NCBI RefSeq assembly: GCF_026210795.1
Contig: NC_089440.1
Coordinates: 4,774,001 to 4,838,000 of the forward strand
Source: Rhizophagus irregularis
Lineage: Eukaryota; Glomeromycota; Glomeromycetes; Glomerales; Glomeraceae
Reading direction: 5' to 3'
DNA length: 64,000 nt
How positions within the stretch are numbered: position 1 is the first letter of the stretch; each line of letters begins with the position of its first letter. The notes below the pieces were generated by a model. That model worked only from the letters and a program-made list of their open reading frames with translations. It did no database searches and had not been told where the DNA came from. Positions 33,241 to 45,521 of the stretch are shown here, in pieces. Made by a program: the position numbers and the translations under genes.

Positions 33241-33858
33241 CTCCTGGTTTTACATAATAATAATAAATAATATGCGTGACATAATTAGAAAATTTTCCTA
33301 TCTTTTAAGTATATAATAGATTTAATGTTAGTAACTTCTACAAATAATTACAATAAAGTCATAATATTTGTAATTTTAGTATCATATGGCATAACATTAA
33401 AGCAATAACTGAATATATATTAGTCATACTATTAAATATCATTATGACTTAACTGAATCTAAAATGGGCACAGTTTTTGTCAGAGTAAATTATATTGACT
33501 ACATATTAAAGCCGTCAAATAAATTATTAGTGATTTTATGAAATATCATGTCATTTAAATTGTATATTACAGCGATAATAGAAAATTCATTGAGAGTCAT
33601 GTGATAAAGCGAATCATGAGATGAAATAATTTGGTAACCGATTAATGATGCATATCAACTAATAAATGATACAATGTATATCTAAAATGATAATCTTCCC
33701 GTGTTTCATTTTTGTATAATTTTTTTTTATACCAATAATGAGTCTGACTAACATAAAATGCTTAATTTTTTTCGCATTAAAATTACAGTCCAAATCATAA
33801 TGCTAAAATAATATTGCTATATATAAGTCCCTTATGGAGACAATATTGTCCTTGTTGT
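33241..33858 (+). promoter_or_regulatory. Promoter block shared with the nuclease-like gene at 55232; TATA box
   Basis: Most of this block recurs at 54706-55158. Shared pieces include CGTGACATAATTAGAAAATT, AACTTCTACAAATAATTACA and CATATCAACTAATAAATGAT. ATACCAATAATGAGTCTGAC and GCTATATATAAGTCCC are also shared. The TATATATAAG (33818-33827) is 84 bp before the ATG and is followed in both places by ATGGAGACAATATTGT. It is probably the core promoter and transcript start region. Confidence 0.75.
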
Positions 33859-33901
33859 TGTTAAAAGTTTAACAACAAGAGTCTCTCTTAATTTCTATAA
33901 A

Positions 33902-34570
33902 ATGATTGAACTCAATGATACTTACGGCCCAAGAAAAAATTCCAACATTTTACTGACCGATATTGATACAGACGACGTACATACTTGTATACCAAGTAAA
34001 CTAAATATTAAGTACCTTGCGAAAGCCCCAAATGAATTGAATGGGAACATGAGTGGGATTATGTACGGTGTTAACCTCCGCCTTTTCTGCGCGACAACAA
34101 TCAAGATAAAAAATAAGATTAAGATGATAATCTTCCTCGTTGATACTGGGTCCTCAGAAACCTATATCAGCGAGGAAGTGTTACGCTCATTTAGAATTGA
34201 ATTAGCAGATCCCTTAAATGATAGTATTCACGTCAGCATAAATAATAAGGGAGAATGGGTAAAGATGTCCCACTCGAACTTTAAAGATATTTGCATTTTA
34301 GGAATGAGATTCCTAACTTCAAATAAAGTGGGTCTCCACGCATTTTGTGGAGACGACATCTTTTATCTAAATTTCGATGAAGAATTAAAAAGGTGAGTCA
34401 TTACAAGGTTATTTATAATTCATGTGAGTGTCTGCTTAGTGTATTTTAAATTAATATATTTTGATTATTTTTTATTTAATAGTAATAATGATGAAGTTAT
34501 TGGTGGATGTTTTATGATTATATTTTTAATTCTTGTATTCTTCACCGAATATTTAAATAACTTTCCTTGA
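33902..34570 (+). CDS. Retropepsin-like aspartic protease domain protein, C-terminal membrane anchor (inferred)
   Basis: Exon 1 (33902-34392) encodes MIELNDTYGPRKNSNILLTD onward with FLVDTGSSETYIS at residues 78-90. This is the D-T-G-S motif of single-domain retropepsins, which work as dimers. HSNFKDICILGMRFL is the usual second hydrophobic element (xLGMxFL). The first frame would stop at 34396. However, a strong GTGAGT donor at 34393 and a TTTAATAG acceptor (to 34482) join in phase 2 to exon 2 (34483-34570), encoding GGCFMIIFLILVFFTEYLNN. The decayed copy at 30056 keeps donor, phase and hydrophobic segment, which supports the join. The result is 192 aa. The role could be regulated proteolysis at a membrane or a domesticated retroelement protease. 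Unspliced, it is a soluble 164-aa protein. Confidence 0.75.
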
Positions 34571-36267
34571 TTGTTAGAATTATATTGTATTAATGCATTA
34601 ACTATATATTAGCAATATTTCGAACCTGATCATCCTATCTTTTTAATTCCTATTTAATTTCCCACTCGAAATGATATTCCTCAAAGACTTATAGTTTATT
34701 TGTTCTTAGATATTTTTATGTTATTTAATTATTTTGTGTATGTTTAAAATCACTAGAATAAATCTTTGCAACTCTTGAATGAGCTGAGTTTTTTTGAATG
34801 AAAGAAATAATATTAATAAAAAATGTGAAGAAATATACCGTATATTGTAGTATTTATTTACGATTTTACGATATAATAACTTTTCATAATATGATTTAAA
34901 TTAATAGAATCTGAAATTATTTTTATATGCCAAAATATATTTTAAAAGTTAAATATGAATAAAACATAATTGTGATATATTTAATACATGCCAAAATAAA
35001 TGCTAAATATAAAATAGTATAAATAATGTGAGCGTGAATAAAATATATTCGAAATACGGTTTTTATATACCAAATCTTATTATTTTATATAATTTTATTC
35101 AATTTTTTTTTAATATATTATAATAATTTAAATCATATTTTAATTTATTAAATTAAATGACAGATTCTTTATTTATGCGAATTATGTTTATTTCGTTAAG
35201 AATTTTTTTTAATAGGAGGAAGTTTTCCTTGATAAAGAATTTCTTTTGGGAATTTTTTTTAATAGGTGAAAGTATTTTTGACGGAGAATTTTATTAGAGA
35301 ATTTTTTTTAATAGGGGGATTGTTTTTGATAGAGAATTTCATTAAAGAATTCTAATTTTTATAAAATTTTTTAAAATTCAAAATTCTTATTAATGTGTCC
35401 GATTCTATTATGAATTTTGATTGTTATGTCACATGATTGTTGATCATTTTTGTTTGCGTCATTAATTTTGAAAGCCACTATAAAAAATACAAATAATGAA
35501 ATTTAAAAAATACTCAATATAACACTATAAGATGTTAAAAAGTATGCCAAAAGCATAAAAGAATATTTACGGACAATATTCCAAAGAGCTTTCAAACTGT
35601 TTCGTCGCTCAGTAATATCAATTTTTAATTACACAATAGTGATTCTGGTTTAACTGAAAAATTAAATTAATTTTTGTATACAATACACATTTTATATGTA
35701 GAAATTTTTAAATGAAAGTCTCTTTATAATGAAATTAAATTTTTTATTGTTAAATTTATCATTACGAAAAAGAATCTACTATAGATCTTAGTGATTTAAC
35801 AAGTTAAACATATTCAACAACGCTCGTTTTTTGTTTTAATTATAATTCTGTTAAAACAAATCAGTTAAGTTTATTTATTCATTGTTTATCAGAATTTATT
35901 ATACACATTTGTTGTTATTTATTGGTAATATTTATTTAAATAAAGTATACACCTTAAATTTGCATATATATTCGTTCTACACTTTGTTTTACGCTCCAAA
36001 TAATTATAAATTATTTTGTTACTGTCACGAAAATGTGAAGAAAAGTGGTGGTAATAAAATTCATTTTATGGTAAAACTTGATTTAGCTGGAAAATGAAAT
36101 TAAAATTAAATAATAGGAAATTAAAGATCAAGATATTATTTTTTTTTTTTGTATTATTAAGTACCAAATGTTCTAAAGTTTTGGAGTCACGTAATTTTCT
36201 ATTTCGTTATAATAAATCTGATATTATAATAATTTAAGGCATTATACTTAGTCAAATAATACCTTTA
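34571..36267. other. AT-rich intergenic stretch
   Basis: It contains the inverted minisatellite partner (35203-35367). The frame at 35882-36097 has no family features. Nothing else was recognised. Confidence 0.45.
35203..35367. repeat. Minisatellite-like array, about 48-bp unit (right, inverted relative to 31674)
   Basis: Three to four copies follow AATTTTTTTTAATAGG, a variable spacer, then TTTTTGATAGAGAATTTCAT. On the minus strand they match the array at 31674-31835. Confidence 0.65.
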
Positions 36268-36590
36268 GAATTAATGTTGAACTTGATAAAAATTATCTAT
36301 TTTTTAGGGATTCTATAAAATATAAATGCAAAGTTGTTAATACTATGAAATTAATTTAATATATATTGAATGATAATTAGTACCTGAATATTCGTTATAA
36401 TCATTGTCATTTTTAAGTTCTGGAAGATTTTTAAAATCTAAAAGTCTACTTGTGTAAACTGTTTGAAGATTGTGTTGTATATGAGAGATTACTAGTTAAT
36501 GATAATGATGGTTGAACTATTGAAGGATATAAATTTCGTTAATATCAATTGCTTCTTTGATTTGCTCTTTAATTGCAAAATTTCTCATTT
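36268..36590 (-). pseudogene. 3' fragment of a paralogous kinase gene
   Basis: Minus-strand reading gives IKEQIKEAIDIN, a frameshifted spacer, then QTVYTSRLLDFKNLPELKN and EYSG before a GT donor near 36383. A degenerate exon 3 (FNINSK) lies near 36268-36318. This is the family tail of the kinases listed here. The kinase domain is absent, replaced at the 5' side by the GTCCGGAA-rich element starting near 36605. Confidence 0.75.
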
Positions 36591-36604
36591 AAGTATCGTA
36601 TTCC

Positions 36605-37250
36605 ATCCCTACAAAAAATAAATGTTCGAAAAATGTTGGCGAAAATGTCTGAAAAATATTTAGTTATAATTCTGCATGTCCGAAATATCCATTTTTATCT
36701 GTCCTGAACTGTCTCGAATATTGGTATGTCCAGAAATTGTCCTAAAATTTTCACATTAGACAATTCTGGACGGATCAACAGGCTATATTCCGGACATGAA
36801 ATCAAATCAGACAAATTCCGGACAATGAAAACAAAATTCAGAAAAATCTTGACAGTATTTCTAAAAAAGGATAAATTAATTTAATTGATTTTCACAAAAA
36901 AAAATGTAAAAATATCAAAACTGACATTCAAAACCTTTATTGATATACTAAGAAAAAATGAAGAGCAGACAAAAATGTTATATATAATTGAAATTTTAGA
37001 GTCTGTACAAGTGATGATCATCATTTGACTTAGGCCAAAAGGATCAATGAAACCTGGATGACAATTCCGGACAGAACTTGAACCAGGACAAATTCAGAAT
37101 ATAAATTGATGTCCAGAAAATGTTCTAAAATGCAATCGTTTTCAGACATTTTCCGTATATCTAGTTTTGTCCGGAATTTGTATATTATATTTCAAACAAT
37201 TTCAAAGCATTTTCTGGACACACTTTTTTCGTAATTTCGCTGAAAAAAAA
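36605..37250. mobile_element. GTCCGGAA-rich degenerate element
   Basis: It starts near CATCCCTACAAAAAATAAAT and contains many copies of TTCCGGACA, GTCCAGAAA and ACAATTCTGGAC in both orientations. These resemble the arms of the fold-back element at 28033. Only partial self-complementarity remains and no target duplication was found, so the borders are approximate. Confidence 0.45.
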
Positions 37251-38247
37251 ATCCACCACTTTTAAATTACATAAACTACATAATACTTACTATATTTAGT
37301 TAAACATTTTTTTTATTTTACTTATTTATTTTTATCTTACCTATTATGGAGAATTTCAATGATAAATTTAATTGTCAATCAATATTATTGTGCTTCCTCT
37401 GTATGGAAGGCCGTCCTTGACAAAAGGTTGATATCCAGACATCATGTTTGATAATGTCTAGAGCATCATGTCAAATATATGTAGAATAATGCTTGTGCAT
37501 CATTCAACATGATGCTCAAGCATCAACCGACATGATGTCTTAGACATCATGTTACCAAATATAGTAAATTTTATTTTGTGTAACTTATAAATATACTATA
37601 TTTGGTAATTTGATCAGCATGATGTCTAGACATCATGTCGGTTGATGTCTTTCACATCATGTTAAATAATGTACAAACATAATCCTACATATATCAACCA
37701 TGATGTCTAGACATACCATCATGATGTCTAAACATTATATTTCATGATGTCTGGATATCAACCTTTTGTCAAGGATGGCTTTCCATAGCTAGCCGAAACC
37801 TAGAGGTTTAGGCAAGATGGCGTTTCGCCAAAAAGCAAAATTCTGCCAAAACTATATTAAAGTTATATTAAAAAACTGGCGAAACTTTGGAGAAAAGCGA
37901 AACTGCTGAAACTTATTATAAATGCCAAAACTGCCGAAACTCTGCCAAAACTATAATATATCTATAGTAAAATTTTGGCAGAACTAATCGTAGGATTTTG
38001 AAAAGGTTTAGACAAGCAACCTTAGTTTGGACATCAACCTTTTGTCAAGGATGGCTTTCCATACCTCTGTATTTTAACTAGTCTTTTTTTTTGATAATTT
38101 TATTGTCAATCTTAAAATCATTGCAACATAAAATAACGTTTCACCACTTTTTTTCATTTTTTTTTCTTTTCCTTTATTATTTTTTAATAATTTTTACATA
38201 CGAATTAATAACATCATATTTTTTGTTCAAAAAAATTATTTATTAAA
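37251..38247 (+). promoter_or_regulatory. Upstream block of kinase E, split by a palindromic element
   Basis: The family upstream block begins with TTATGGAGAATTT near 37348. It is interrupted at about 37402-38063 and resumes CTCTGTATTTTAACTAGTC, ending with ATAAAATAACGTTTCACCAC (38104-38147) about 100 bp before the ancestral ATG. Confidence 0.6.
37402..38063. mobile_element. Composite element with CATGATGTC palindromes
   Basis: The left end TATGGAAGGCCGTCCTTGAC is mirrored at 37787 and again at 38063 (TATGGAAAGCCATCCTTGAC on the complement). CCTCTGTA occurs on both outer sides (37396-37403, 38064-38071), a likely target duplication. The inner unit (37402-37787) is a near-complete palindrome built from CATGATGTCTAGACATCATG. 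The second part (37788-38030) is rich in GCCGAAACT/GCCAAAACT and looks like a separate nested insertion. There is no coding content. Confidence 0.65.
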
Positions 38248-39918
38248 ATGGATGGAATTAAATTAAGTGATGATGTATTTGAACAAATAAAAGACTTTGA
38301 CTATTGGGAATTGACTGAAGAACAAGAATCGTTAATTGATAAACTAATAACAGACAAAGAATTAAAAGAACATTATAAAAATCATGGTTTATGTAAAGAA
38401 TGTAAGCGGTTTAATACTGATTATGATAAATATTGCAATTTTGTAATTCTAAACATTTTCACCAAAATTTCAAAAATTGGACAAGTGGAAATCATGTCGT
38501 TGATGAATTTATTCAAAAAGCACAATTAAAAGCTAGTTCTTACGATAAAATCATATAGTGGATTGAATATGATAAATTTGAAGATGTTAAATATTTGGCA
38601 AAAGGGGGTTTTGGAACTACTTTTAAAGCAGTTTGAAAAGATGGTCATATTAGTGATTGGGATTATAATAATAATAAATGGACAAGAGAAGGTGAAACAA
38701 AAGTTGCTTTAAAGTGCTTGCACAATTCCCAAGATATTACATCAGATTTTTTAAAAGAAGTAAGATATTTTTCACTGATTTAGTATTATTAGCCTTATAA
38801 ATGTTTAACTAACTATAATTTTCTTTTAAGGTTGAATCAAATATTTTAGTATATAGTAGTACTGGTTGGATAGTTCGTTGTTTTGGTATTACCAAAGATA
38901 CAAAAACAAATGATTTTATGATGGTAATGGAATTAAAAGATGGTAGTTTAAGACAGTATTTAAACAATTACTTCATTTCACTGAATTGGCATAAAAAGTT
39001 GCATAATTTACAAGGTATTGCATCGTGTCTTAAAGATATTTATAATAAAGGATTAATTCATCATGATTTTCATTGTGGGAATATATTAGGCGATGATCAT
39101 GGAATGGCTTTTGTTACTGATTTGGGATTATGTCAACCTGCTAATGTCAAATCCTCTCAAAATAGTAATAAAAAAAATATATAAAGTATTACCTTATGTA
39201 GCTCCAGAAGTTTTAAGAGGAAATGAATCTACTCATAAAAGTGATATTTATGGATTTGGAATCATTGCATATGAAATTTGTACAGGTTTCCCTCTTTATT
39301 ATGATATAGCTCATGATGAATTCTTGGCAATGAAAATTTGTAAGGGATTGAGGCCAAAGTCTAATTATAAAATTCCTAAATTTATTTTTGACATTATTAA
39401 TCAATGTTGGGATGCAGACCCTTTAAAACGACCTAATGCAGATGAATTAACTAATTTATTTTATGAATTATTTATTAAGCTTCATAATAGTGAAGTGGAT
39501 TCTGTAATTTATAGACAAGTTAAAGAAGCAGATGAAATTAACAAAAAGTCATCTTCAACATTTCAGTCACCATTATCATCTACTAGTACACTCTCATATA
39601 TAACACATCCTCAAGCAGTTTACACAAGTAGACTTTTAGATTTTAAAAATCTTCCAGAACCTGAAAATGCAGACAAAAATGATGATCTAGAATATTCAAG
39701 TAAACATATATAGTTTTCTATAATGATTTAAATTTTTTTACAATGCTAACAACTAATATTTATAGATTCTCTAAAAATGGATTTTACTAAACTTGATATT
39801 AATTCTAAAGGTAATTACAGTACTTTTTACATGGATTTTTTTGATCTACTAGATTTTAACTAAATTGATAATTTATTTTATTATAGATGAAAGTAATATT
39901 AATCACAGATTACTTTAA
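38248..39918 (+). pseudogene. Kinase E pseudogene (recent duplicate of kinase C)
   Basis: Exon 1 (38248-38759) starts MDGIKLSDDVFEQIKDF. It has a frameshift near 38440 within the Zn-ribbon, TAG near 38557 where Glu is expected, and TGA near 38635 where Trp is expected. Exon 2 (from 38831) is open through HHDFHCGN and TDLGLCQPAN. An extra A in the run near 39176 then gives a stop (NKKNI). The other frame continues VLPYVAPEVLRGNESTHKSD to the tail THPQAVYTSRLLDFKNLPEP. The exon 2 donor is weakened (TCAAGTAA for TCAGGTAA). Exons 3 (39766-39810) and 4 (39887-39918) persist. Long stretches are nearly identical to kinase C at 10799, so the duplication is recent. Confidence 0.9.
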
Positions 39919-40639
39919 AGGTATCATATCTACCATGTTTATTATGTAATTATTTAATTCTATTTGTATTTTTCACTTGGTGGATTGAAGGAATTTTTTA
40001 TGGATTAAATTTAACAATCGATATAAATTTCCTAATTTAATGATCTAAAGTCTAGACTGGAGTCCTGTACAAAGTCTATTTTTTGAAATCAGGCCCAGTC
40101 CGGTCTAGATCCCAACCAGAATCTCATTATTATGGTACCTTTGAGGAAAAAAACTATTTGTTAGAAAAAAAAAAAATCTTCAACATTTATTTGTTAAAAA
40201 ACCTTTATATTACTTATTAAAAAAATATCTTTGTATTAAAAATTTCATATTTGCTTTTAAAGAATTTTTTATACTTGTATTTACCTATTAAAAAAAAAAT
40301 TTCGTATTATTACTATTTATTAAATAAAATTACTTTCAAATTTATTAAAATTTATTTACTAAAAAAACTATCTATAGAAAGATATTTACGTGATTTATTT
40401 ATCTACAAGAGAATGAATAAATTGAAAAAGATAAAAAAGGTTAATTTTTTTATTATTTATCTAGATTGTAAATTATCAAAGCAAGGCTTTTTTTTTAAAA
40501 AAAAATAAATAAAAAGTTGGAAAAATGTAGTATACAGTATAAAAAAAGCTATAAAATAGAATGATATAAAATGCAAAAAATTTAAAATGCTAATGATTGA
40601 AATCAAGAGATCGGAAAAATCCGCAAGTACGAGATGACC

Positions 40640-40985
40640 TATTTCTTTTTTTTAGTTTTATAGAAATCGAACGGATCAGAAGTACTATGTTTAGTTCCTT
40701 TTTTTGTATTTTTGTATTTTTTGTATTCTTGTATTAAGCCAATTCTTTTTTTGTTTCATAGAAATCGAAAAACTTTGCCTACAGATCGGATGGATCAGAA
40801 GAATCAGGAGACAAAAAAAATCGTGTACGAAAAAAGAAGTTTTAATTCTTCTTTTTATAATTTTTTATAAAGGGAAAGCGTCTAATTCTTTTTTTTTTGT
40901 TTTGTAGGAATCGAAAACTTTGCCTACGGATCGGATAGATCAGAAAAATCGGGAGACCAAAAAAAAAATTTGTGTACGACCGAAA
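40640..40985. repeat. Tandem modules, about 145-bp period
   Basis: Each module starts with a T-rich tract ending in TAG, then GAAATCGAA or GAATCGAAA, AACTTTGCCTACRGATCGGA, and TGGATCAGAAGAATCAGGAG or TAGATCAGAAAAATCGGGAG. The first copy (40640) is partial; the copies near 40748 and 40890 are full. The polypyrimidine-AG start gives an exon-like look, as at 15310-15660. Confidence 0.55.
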
Positions 40986-42243
40986 GAATCAACAATGCCT
41001 TATTTTACGCCAGATTCTTCTACAAACCATTCAAAATTAAAGATAACGACCAAAAACATTTCTATATAGCGTTTAAAAATTTCATATTGAACCTACAAAA
41101 TTACCAGAAATACTATCTAACATACTTCTCGCCTCTAAAATTGAAAAAACATATGTATATATATCAGATATAATTTTGATCATTAGTTAGAGATCATGAA
41201 ATATGAATGAAATAAATAAATTTTCATAGTTGTACTCAAATAAAAAAATTTTTTATTGATGTAGCTCATAACTGAGAAAAATGATAGTCATGCAATTGTG
41301 CGTAATATAAACTTTATGGTCTTAGCCGTTTACAAAGATGGTTGATCCGATGAAACATAAAATTTCTAAGCCACAGCGAATACAACTTTTTTCATATAAA
41401 AAACTTTTTACTTCAAAATATAAATTTTGGAGGGTTTCTTTTTTCCTTTTTTTTTAGTGCGTTCTAATAAACAGACTCTTACACATTTTATACTATATTT
41501 AATTTTATTCATTTATACTTTTTAGTCAATGAACCAATTACCAAGAATCATCCATTATCTTGTTATATGAGCAGAAAAATCGATTGTTCTGCAAAACTAA
41601 ATGAAATTTTACTTAGGATAATGAACCAAATTTATTAATGAGAGTTTAAGTAAAAAATTGTTATATCAAATTTATAACATGTTCATATTATTCAAAAATT
41701 TAATTTCTTTTTCTTTCAATTTAGAAAACCGCAATATTTCTAATTCAAGGATAGGTGATTGATCGTAGTTAGAGAATTTACTAAGATTTCACTATTATGT
41801 AATAATATATAATGCCTATATTCACTGTTATTTATGTTGGTTTGTCATTTTCAATAATATTCTAATAAAATTATGTTTTTAATGTTTTAAACCGTTTTTT
41901 TAAAAAAAATCCTTGCTTTTCCTAATCATATGAAACTTAAATACACTTTGTTTTAGTATAAATTGTTAAATACATGAAAGTTTTTTTCGTAAGAAAATAG
42001 ATAGAATTAGCGTTCATTTTTATTACCTATTTATTTTCCTATACAAACATCATTAATAATTTTAAAACATTAAATCATTAGCCTGAAGAAAAGAATGCCG
42101 AAAATCTTGTGTAATATGTCTAACTTTAATTGTGGTTATTTTCTTAATTAATTTGATGATCGTACTAACCATGAAATTCAAAATATGGTTAGTTTGAGGC
42201 CAAATATGGTTTAGACCTTTCCGAGATTTTTTATTCATATACT

Positions 42244-42306
42244 TAAGCTTGAAGCTTAAGCTTAAGTTTAAGCTTAAGTTCCAGCTTCAAGCCTCAAGCT
42301 TCAAGT
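42244..42306. repeat. AAGCTT-rich palindromic tract
   Basis: Overlapping AAGCTTAAGCTT and GCTTCAAG motifs occur on both strands over about 60 bp and could form hairpins. Confidence 0.6.
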
Positions 42307-44459
42307 GTTGAATCCGCAGTCAGCTTCTTTACGGATGGTGGGTTAATATATATATGAAAAAAAAAGAGTGTCGATAAAAAAAAAATCAATTTGATGAAAA
42401 AAAATGATCAACATAATACGTAATAAAATGATGATAGACATAAATAATTACGTAATTATATTATATAATAAACATTTATAATATGATAATATGAAAAATT
42501 TTGACAAGTTTCGTAATAGTTACCATTCACTTTCGTTTTTTATTACTAAAAATAAAAAAAAAGAAAACAAAAATATATGTATAATATTTCTTAATAAAAA
42601 AAAAACAATATAATAAGAATTTTTTTGTTGTATAATAAATAATGATAAAATAATTATTATATAAAAAATATTTCCTTATAAAAATTATTTATTATAAAAA
42701 ATAGTGATTTCATTTTTAATTAATAACGCTTATACAAATATCTTTTTAAAAAACCAATAAATAAGATACCTCTCTCTTGATTTAAAAATTCTACAAAATA
42801 ATGATAATAAAAAATACACTAAAAAAACACACACAAAAGAATATATCAAAAAAACACAAAAAAATGTGTAATGTGTATCATGCAATACGAGACAAAATCT
42901 AAAGTTTTTTTACGCATATTACCATTTTTAAAAAGTTGAGATCATCAATCATGTGATCACAAAAATATTTAATTTACGTTCGTTTTTATGTTTTTATAAA
43001 AATTTTAGAATAAGTTTTGTACATGGTAAGTAATCTAAGTTGATAAAAAATCAAAATATATTGTTTTAAGTTAGATTTGTTTACTCCAAGTATAGTTTCT
43101 TATACTAAATTTTGCTTAAATAGCGTCTAAGATAAAAAAGATTATTAATTAGACAAATTTTATAAAACAAAATCCCATAATACGACATAAAAATAAATAA
43201 ACAAACCTTTATAACAACTTATTAAACTCACTTTCTCCTTTTCCTTCTATTTCTAACACTATAAATATAAAAATTTAATTATTAATGAGTTAACAAACTT
43301 AATAAAAAAAAAATTTATATAAATTGAGTAGTTTCATATAAATATGTAAAGTAGTACCTTAAAATACCATTTTACCACTTTCCAGAAGGCCTGAGAATAT
43401 TTTGATTAGTGTAGTTATTGTATGATTCTAGCATAGTGTCTTTTTTTATTCATTATGATCTAAGTAAGATCTTGAAGTTAAAGAGTAAAAATACTGGTTT
43501 ATTTTTGAATAAACTTTGCTAACACATAGTATACATGTATATTTATTGAAATATTAAAAAAAAATGGTAGTATTATAAAAAATTTAGAACTTAAGTGATA
43601 AGAAAAGAAAATTTTTTTCGTATATGAGAATTTTTTTTGTCTTACGTGATCGACATATTTTGAAAACGGCATAAATATGATGTTAAAGATGATCTTTTTA
43701 ATAATAAGATAAAATAATAAAAATATAATATCATAATTATAATTTGAACTTTTTATAAATTATATTCAATTATTAAATAGAAAAAACGTCTATATTGATT
43801 AATTAAAAATAATATGCATCTTAATAAACTTTTACCCAATTATCTAATAATCATTTACTAATCAAAAAAGAAAAAAAAATTATTATATGATACCTGAAAT
43901 TCTGTAAAAATGATCTTTTTATCAATTAACTAATCTTCAAATATTATCAAAATAAATATTAACAATAAATAAATAATTCTTTTTTAAAAATATATATATA
44001 TACATGTATATAAATTAAAAAAATTAAAATTCGATAATAAATGTAATTTCAATAAATAAAAAAATAATTTTAATTTTTATTTAATTAAAAATACATAAAA
44101 TAAACATATAAAAGCACCTTTCTACAAACAAAGTCCGCGACTATAAAAAACCCATTTATTGAAAAATTTTCAATTAATCGAAGAGTGTGCCAACTTGACT
44201 CCTAATTCTTCCCTAGTTAACATTAAATAATTGAACAAAGTTTACTTATAATATAATAAAATGTTAAGAAAATACTTGTGGCTTATGTAAATTTATTTTG
44301 GATGTAAAACAAAAAATATTTTTTTGTCAAGATGTTATAAATTATACAAATGATAATTGCATGTGATTCGTTGCGTAGTTCGTTAAATATTCAGTCTTAA
44401 TCTTTAACATTAATTAGTATGATATTATGGCTTCTCCGTGTATTTTAAATTTTATAAAT

Positions 44460-44900
44460 TTACACAGGCTGAACAATATCCAAAATCTTTTATTTTGCTC
44501 AAATATATTGTCACTGATTTTAATTTCTTCCATAACAAATAATAAGTAATACAGAAATTATGAAGAATGATACAACCTAATTTTATAAAAATTATTATCT
44601 GTTGTAAATTTTCGTGAAACTTTGTAGAATTTGCACAACTTAGAAATGTAACTAATAATAATGATTATGAAACTTTACAAAATTGTTTGAATTTGTTCTC
44701 TTTATGTTTATTCAAATAGAAAAGTTATGAAATTAAATTAAGTCTTCCAAATATTCAGCAAAGCCATGGGATATAGATTTACAATATTTATATAAAATTC
44801 TAATAAATTTATGTAAAATCTATGTTCTATTTTAAAAAACTTAAATCATTCAATGAATTTTTCGAAAATAAAATCATTAACTGAACGTTCATATTCATAT
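44460..44900. repeat. Dispersed degenerate block (partner 58140-58545)
   Basis: Both places share AATATCCTAAATCTTTTATT-like, GAATTAAGTCTTCCA-like and AATGATTTTCGAAAA-like stretches in the same order. Homology is evident but diverged. The nature of the element is unknown. Confidence 0.45.
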
Positions 44901-45521
44901 TATTATCCTAATAGCTGATGATCTGATGATCACAAAAGTCACGAATAAATTTCATGACAGAATACAGAAATTAAATAAAATACTCTGTAATAAAAATAGT
45001 TTTATCTGTCATTTTCATCAAAATTAATATTTTATTATCGTTTGTTATTACCATTATATTGTACTTAGACTTGAAGCAACTAATAGCAATTGGATGATGT
45101 ATTTTATATAAATGATTTTTTGATTCAACAATTCTAACTACGATTCTAATTATTCTTAACGCAAGCTTTTTTAACAATGATTTAATATATTGTTCTCATG
45201 ATTCAATAAACTAATAATATATATAACTAAAAAATTTGTCATTATTAGGTAAAAGAAGTATAAAGGAAATTAATGAATGACGTCAGTTAATAAATAATAC
45301 AATAAATGTTAAATTAATTATGCTTTTATACATAGAAAAAAGAAAAATTTTGACTGCTAGTAAATAAACATAATTATTGTTAATAATGTATAACTAAAAA
45401 CCGACAATTTAAAATCTCCTTTCATTATAACGCTATTCTTTCTAATAACATTAACATTTTATACTATTTCCTTTAGTTCTTCCAAGTAAGATAGTATTTA
45501 AATTCTGCTAGTAGTAAATCA

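Larger units (their letters stand above)
39919..45521. other. Long gene-free AT-rich region
   Basis: No supported gene lies in these 5.6 kb. It holds the tandem modules at 40640-40985, an AAGCTT-rich palindromic tract (42244-42306), and the left copy of a dispersed block (about 44460-44900) that recurs at 58140-58545. Listed small frames (40251, 40704, 40970, 44971) show only compositional bias. Confidence 0.45.
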
